Of a stretch of DNA of 64,000 nt, positions 59,601 through 64,000 are shown piece by piece. The stretch lies in contig CM073891.1 of assembly GCA_037176705.1 (NCBI GenBank), forward strand, positions 52,516,571 through 52,580,570. Direction: 5' to 3'. The notes under the pieces are model-generated. The model did no database searches, was not told the origin of the DNA, and was given only the letters and a program-made list of their open reading frames with translations. A program made the position numbers and the translations under genes. The DNA is from Molossus alvarezi (lineage: Eukaryota; Chordata; Mammalia; Chiroptera; Molossidae). Position 1 is the first letter of the stretch. Every line of letters starts with the position of its first letter.

Positions 59601-60486
59601 GCAACAAAATTTTGGATATCACACCCAACAGAATTTTCACTGATACATTACCTAAGGCAACAGAAACAACAGGAAAAAAAATGAACACATGGGACTACAT
59701 TAAACTAAAAAGCTTCTGCACAACAAAAGAAACAACCATCAAAATGGAAAGGCAACCCACTGTATGAGAGAACATCATTGCCAATGATACATCAGATAAG
59801 TGATTAATTTTCAGAATATATAGAGTACTCATACAACTCAACAAAAGGAAGACAAAGAACCCAATTTAGAAATGGGCAGAGGAGCTGAATAGACACCTCT
59901 CCAAACAGGACATACAAATGGCCAAGAGACATATGAAGAAATGGTCAACATCACTAATGATCAGAGAGATGCAAATTAAAACAACAATGAGGTATCACCT
60001 CACACCTGTCAGAATGTCCACCATCAACAAATCATCAAACAACAAGTGTTGGCAAGGGTGTGGAGAAATAGGGACTCTAGTACACTGCTGGTGGGAATGC
60101 TGACTGGTGTAGCCACTATGGAAAACAATATGGTGTTATCTCAAAAAACTAAAAATGAACTTCTATTTGACCCAGTGATTCCACTCCTAGGAATATACCC
60201 TAAGAAGCCTGAAACACCAATCAGAAAGACTGTATGTACCCCCATGTTCATAGCAGCACCATTTACAATAGCTAAGATCTGGAAATATTCCATGTGTCCA
60301 TCAGTAGATGAATGAATAAAAAAGCTGTGGTACATGTGCCCAATGGAGTAATATGCAGCTGTAAGAAAGAAAGATCTCTTATCCTTTGAGATGACATGGA
60401 GGGACCTGGAAAGTATTATCCTAAGTGAAACAAGCCAAGCAGAAAAAGACAGAAACCACATGATCTCACTTATTTATGGAATATAA
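56679..60486 (+). pseudogene. L1 ORF2 pseudogene, all domains present
   Basis: The start MAINQYISIVNLNVNG is cut by a stop at codon 17. The endonuclease continues as open blocks 56932-57141 (with IAGDFNTPL) and 57202-57450 (HGTCSKIEHM and SDHNGMKL with the catalytic His region). The reverse transcriptase is at 58349-58956, including [12 protein letters not shown] and an intact FADD catalytic box (about 58756-58767). The C-terminal domain is at 59348-59767, and the zinc-knuckle-like CWQGC…HCWWEC (pattern C-x3-C-x7-H-x4-C) at about 60044-60103. Several frameshifts and stops separate the blocks. Confidence 0.92.
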
Positions 60487-61436
60487 TTAACATAACAATC
60501 TGAGGAATAGGGTAGACGCAGAAACATGGAAGTAGGGTACGGACTGACAATCCACATAAGAGGGAGTTGTGGGGGGGAGGGAAGAGATAAACCACAGAAC
60601 TTACATGCATGTATGCATAACCAATGGACATGGACAACAATGCTGGAGATGGGGCAGGGGGGATGGGGAGGAGGGTGCCAATGGGGTAAAAAAGAAGCAT
60701 CTGTAACAAAAATAAATTTAAATAAATAAATAAATAAATAAATACAACCAAATGGCTGAAGACATATGAAGAAATGCGCAACATTACTAATCATCAGAGA
60801 GATGCAAATTAAAACAACTATGAAGTATCACTTCACACCTGTCAGAATGGCCGCCATCAACAAATCATCAAACAAATATTGGTGAGGGTGTGGAGAATAG
60901 GGGAATCTAGTACACTGCTGGTGGAATGCAGACTGGTGCAGCTACTATGGAAAACACTATTGTATTACCTCAAAAAATTAAAAATTGAATTGCCATTTTA
61001 CCCAGTGATTCCCCTTCTAGGAATATACTCTAAGACACCTGGAATACCAATCAGAAAGAATATATGTACCCCCATGTTCATAGCAGCACTATTTGTAATA
61101 GCTAAGATCTGGAAACAGCTCTAGTGTCCATCAGTAGATGAATGGATAAAAAAACCTGTGGACATATACACAATGGAGTACTATGCAGCTGTAAGGAAGA
61201 AAGATCTCTTATCCTTTGAAAGGACATGGAGCGAACTAGAGATCATCATCCTAAGCAAAACAAGCCAAGCAGAAAAAGACAAATATCACATGATCTCACT
61301 TATTTGTAGAATATAATAAACATAACATTCTGAGGAACAGTGTAGACCCAGAGACATGGAAGTAGGGTAGAGACTGACATATCTCAGAAGAGGGGGTGGG
61401 GAGGGAGGGAAGAGATAAACCACAGAATTTATATGC

Positions 61437-61798
61437 TGACCCGCCCCGCAGGTCGATCAACGAGGACTCTAGAGGGGGAGTGAGGATGAGGTGGGACAAG
61501 AGACACGAGAAATGGAGACAAGACAGGATTCTGATCAAGTCTCGTTTATTCAGGGGGAGTTCACATTATATATAGGGGGAAAACACGTGAAACAGCCAAT
61601 GAGCATCCCACCTGAAGCCAACCCCAGCAAACACCCCAGGTGGAACAAATGATAAGCAAAGAACGGAGCAAACAATTATCTAGAGGAATGCAGGCACGGC
61701 ACGCGGAGAGGCAGGGCACGTGGAGAGGCACTGCCCTGGGGCCGGAGACAGCAGAGCAGACTTTAACAAGATGGATGCCATGCAAACGGTCTCCCACA
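61437..61798 (-). mobile_element. Solo LTR, class II (ERVK/IAP-like), young
   Basis: A compact 362-bp LTR, TGACCCGCCCC… to …CTCCCACA, flanked by a perfect 6-bp duplication atatgc (61431-61436 and 61799-61804), the size made by betaretrovirus-like integrases. On the minus strand it has a TATA box (tatatataa, about 61566-61575) and AATAAA (61545-61550) only about 20 bases downstream, the tight arrangement typical of IAP/ERVK LTRs. It keeps a GC-rich segment with CpGs, and no internal decay is obvious. It lies in an L1 3' UTR. Confidence 0.9.
61566..61575 (-). promoter_or_regulatory. TATA box of the class-II LTR
   Basis: Minus-strand CTATATATAA, upstream of AATAAA at 61545-61550. Marks the LTR's own promoter. 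Confidence 0.65.
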
Positions 61799-61905
61799 AT
61801 ATGCATGTACACATAACTAATGGTCACGGACAACAAAGCTGTGACGGGGTGGGGGGCGGGTAGGGAGATGGGTTTCAATGGGGAAGAAAGGAGAAACATC
61901 AAAGC

Positions 61906-62631
61906 TTAGTCTAGATGACATTTAAAGTCCTTTTCAACTTGAGAATTTTGTTTTATACATATTTTATATATATATGTCATTTTAAAATTAAGTATAGCTC
62001 TGATTTCAAAATAGGTGGTTCAAATCAACATTTTCAATTTTTCATGCTGATTTTAAAAGTTTATTGTGAAGATGCATTTTCCTTGAGAATGTGAACTACA
62101 GATAGTGTCATTTGAATAAGAACAAATTTCAAAAATGTTAAGAATCTAGTGAACATCTTCATTTCCACCACTGTGACCTAGAACAACAGGGATTTCAGGC
62201 CTTTCTTGATATTGGCATTACAAGTGCTACTTTGCCACCTGGTGGTTCATCCTGATACTTTCGTCAGAAAACTAAATTTTTTTTAGTCTTTTTGGTAATA
62301 TACAAAATATGCTTTATTTATACCACAAGAAATTTACTACGTTAATGTTTAGAATTCAGTGATTCTGAGAGTCATTCAGTTTATATTTTTGTATTGTATC
62401 TTGGTAAGCACATAATGTATCAAATGTTATTTTTATTAAGCAACATCAAACTGTGCAAATTAAAATTATTAGCTCAAATGTTGTTTTGAAAAAAAAATGC
62501 CTTTTGCTAGCTATCCTTATTTGAAGGATTAAAAACATCAAAACTTTTACATTATTAAAAAAAAAGTTTTTTAAAGTGGTAAAATTAAATCTCCCAGAGA
62601 TATAAAAAGTGAACATGTGTTAATTTTATTC
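61906..62631. other. Unassigned AT-rich sequence
   Basis: No gene or repeat recognised. A CTCF-like word is at 62234-62249. Confidence 0.4.
62234..62249 (-). promoter_or_regulatory. CTCF-like core, candidate
   Basis: GCCACCTGGTGGTTCA; on the minus strand the CCACCAGGTGGC core fits the CTCF consensus. It lies in non-repeat sequence. Motif only. Confidence 0.35.
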
Positions 62632-62635
62632 GATC

Positions 62636-63275
62636 TGTTGACATAAAAAACATCTAAATCTGTAGAGAAGTTTCTGAGTTTATTTGAAACAAACTAATGA
62701 TAATTTCTAAGATGGAAAAATCTCAGTGAATTAAGAAAATGTTCCAGAGAATGACAGTTTTGTACTTATTTTATAATCAAAGGAGAGGATGTAAGGGGGT
62801 TACATGAAATCCGTTGGTGATAGATTACAGAGGCAGTCTAAGATTAAATAAAAGTGAAACAGAAAGATACTTCCTTTACATTGGTGGTTGTAAAATAGTT
62901 AATAATGGACATTTACAGCACATAGAGATGGTATGCAGGAGAACAGGAGAAAAATTAGGGGTCCTGTGGGCTCCTGTTCTGGTGGGAGATTGTGCCCTGA
63001 GGTGTCTAGAGAAAGGGGAATGCTCTGATATTTCAAAGGAATGCTATTTTAGATGCAAAAAAGATAATAGATAGGCTCGGTTAAGGTAAAGATTGACTTT
63101 TGTCCAGGAAGATGCTGGCCTAGGACATGACTACCCACCGTGATTTGCTGTTCGTTGGAAAGTTTAAATTTCAGATCACCCTGTGTGGTTATTTTGGTGT
63201 CTGAATTTCTAAGGCTCACCATGCAGGCCTCCCTTGAGTTTGCAGTTTTAGTATTGGGCCCCTTTTTTATACACA
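62636..63275 (-). mobile_element. Solo LTR, family C, copy 4
   Basis: A 640-bp LTR from TGTTGACATAAAAAACATC to CCTTTTTTATACACA, the reverse of copies 2 and 3. The flanks gatc and aacc do not match well. The plus frame 62814-63074 and minus frame 63049-63372 are chance frames in it. Confidence 0.78.
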
Positions 63276-63470
63276 AACCTAGTGGTGAAAGTGGTGAGGT
63301 ATAACAATTAGTAGAAGGAGAAGTAGAAAAATAGACACAATTGTAATTAAATGATAATGCACAGGGAAGCAAAACTAGTTTTGTTATGGTGAAGGAGGGA
63401 AATCAATAGAACCTTTTCCAGACAGAATTTGTATATCTATAGACAATACTCATTTTTATTGCTAATGATA
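63276..63470. other. Unassigned spacer between two LTRs
   Basis: About 195 bases with no recognised feature. Confidence 0.35.
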
Positions 63471-64000
63471 TCGTAGGCAGTTAGACATGAGCAGAGTAGG
63501 AGTTATAGGCAAGGTACCGAAGGCCACCAGCCAGGGTGGAGAGCTCCAGGTGCCCAGCCATGGACAATTGTAGGGTGGGACATCACCCTCAGGGTGACCT
63601 TTTCTCCCCTAGCATAATGCTGGTCATGTGGTTCAGACCCTCCCCTGGCATGTTGCTAGTAATGTGGTAGATCCCTGTAGAAGAGAAACAAGGGGACCAG
63701 AGAAAAGACTGCTAAGACTCCCACACAAGCCCTTGCATGACCACTCCCTTAAGTGTTAAGCTCCCAGGACAATGAGGCTCTGACCCACATCAAATAATTT
63801 TAGAAAAAAAGCTTTGGGTCTATTGACCACAGAGACAGAGAGTTGATCAAACCTGTGATAACATCTAGGCCTCAGTTGTGTTTCAGCTCCAGGCCCAGAA
63901 AAGCTGCAAGGCCAGGTGAGGTGATGCCATGGCTGGTATCAGAACCGGCTGCAATGACTAGTGCTCCTTTGCCTTGGCACCACAACCCTGAGGAGACACA
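63471..64000 (+). mobile_element. LTR, family B, copy 3, cut by window end
   Basis: Starts TCGTAGGCAGTTAGACATGAGC, homologous to 39399 (TGGTAGGCAGTTAGACA), and follows family B to the window edge ('ctcaggtgcccagccatgg'-like, 'ggcctcagttgtgtttcagctcc', 'agaaccggctgcaatgacta'). It retains the internal segment (about 63660-63860) that copy 2 lacks. Confidence 0.75.

Larger units (their letters stand above)
54925..60743 (+). mobile_element. Full-length L1 (5.8 kb), inserted in L1
   Basis: Complete structure: 5' end with CAAAATGGCGGCGG (about 54927-54940), 5' UTR to 55734, ORF1 55735-56633, ORF2 56679-60486, 3' UTR with a G-rich purine tract (about 60558-60590 and 60650-60678), and an (AAAT)n tail (60708-60743). 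ORF1 has lost its start codon (ATG to ATA) and ORF2 has an early stop, so it is inactive. The target is the L1 at 52365; flanking duplications are not clear. Confidence 0.93.
60744..61905 (+). mobile_element. L1 3' end, interrupted by a class-II solo LTR
   Basis: Begins at ORF2 sequence homologous to about 59911 of the preceding L1 ('aaatggctgaagacatatg'), runs through the ORF2 stop (about 61310) and into the 3' UTR with its G-rich purine tract (61388-61417). It is split at 61437-61798 by an LTR and continues 61799-61905. It may be the remaining 3' part of the L1 at 52365, with 1.83 kb lost, or an independent 5'-truncated copy. Confidence 0.88.

Noticed and set aside
62814..63074. 86-codon plus frame with several cysteines that looks like a small secreted protein
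   Set aside because: Lies wholly in a family C LTR and the homologous LTRs do not keep the frame.

Overview
The window is nuclear genomic DNA from a mammal, most likely a bat of the Yangochiroptera (vespertilionid or a related family). The strongest evidence is about twenty copies of a tRNA-derived SINE whose head (a 'gccctggccggtttggctcagcgg' type start, a GGTTCGGTTCC-like B box, a CT-rich 3' part, and 'aaatgtcctcgggtgaggat' or 'aaaatcaataaa' ends) matches the Ves family of bats. Further support comes from young L1 elements, many solo LTRs, mammal-wide MIR, L2, MaLR and hAT-Charlie fossils, and a SPIN-type hAT MITE, a family known to have entered bats horizontally. The identification rests on family recognition by eye, not on a database search.

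I found no host protein-coding exon that I can support. Nearly all translated open frames are pieces of L1 ORF1/ORF2, low-complexity frames in SINE CT/GA tracts, or chance frames in LTRs. The window reads as an AT-rich, gene-poor interval built by repeated nested transposition.

Layout: 1-2012 is the 5' end and ORF1 of an L1 on the minus strand (cut by the window edge) with a 19-bp GC-rich tandem repeat in its 5' UTR, sitting in an old L1M (2013-4000). 4-13 kb is AT-rich unique sequence with six Ves SINEs and an ERV1-like solo LTR (9101-9851). 13.13-18.75 kb is a nearly full-length dead L1 on the plus strand. 19-27.6 kb holds SINEs, two MaLR-type LTRs, MIR, L2 and hAT fossils, and a third MaLR LTR carrying the SPIN MITE (27127-27348). 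27.9-37 kb is mostly unassigned, with SINEs, two solo LTRs (32516-33371 and about 33.5-34.17 kb) and a head-to-head SINE pair with long GA/CT tracts. 37-41.7 kb has two copies of one LTR family around MIR and L2 fossils. 42-45.6 kb has SINEs, a DNA-transposon fossil and an unassigned stretch with short minus-strand frames. 46.5-51.2 kb has four solo LTRs of two families, a SINE with a 3' transduced tail, a hAT fossil and old L1M. 52.36-61.9 kb is a nested L1 block: a 5'-truncated L1 interrupted by a full-length L1, then an L1 3' end that itself contains a compact young class-II solo LTR (61437-61798) with a perfect 6-bp target duplication. The window ends with two more solo-type LTRs.

There is no pathway or operon to reconstruct. 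The elements relate to each other through insertion order and mobilisation: L1 reverse transcriptase is the presumed source of the SINE copies (A-rich tails, 13-18 bp target duplications). The LTRs, with 4-bp or 6-bp duplications, represent separate retroviral lineages now reduced to solo LTRs.
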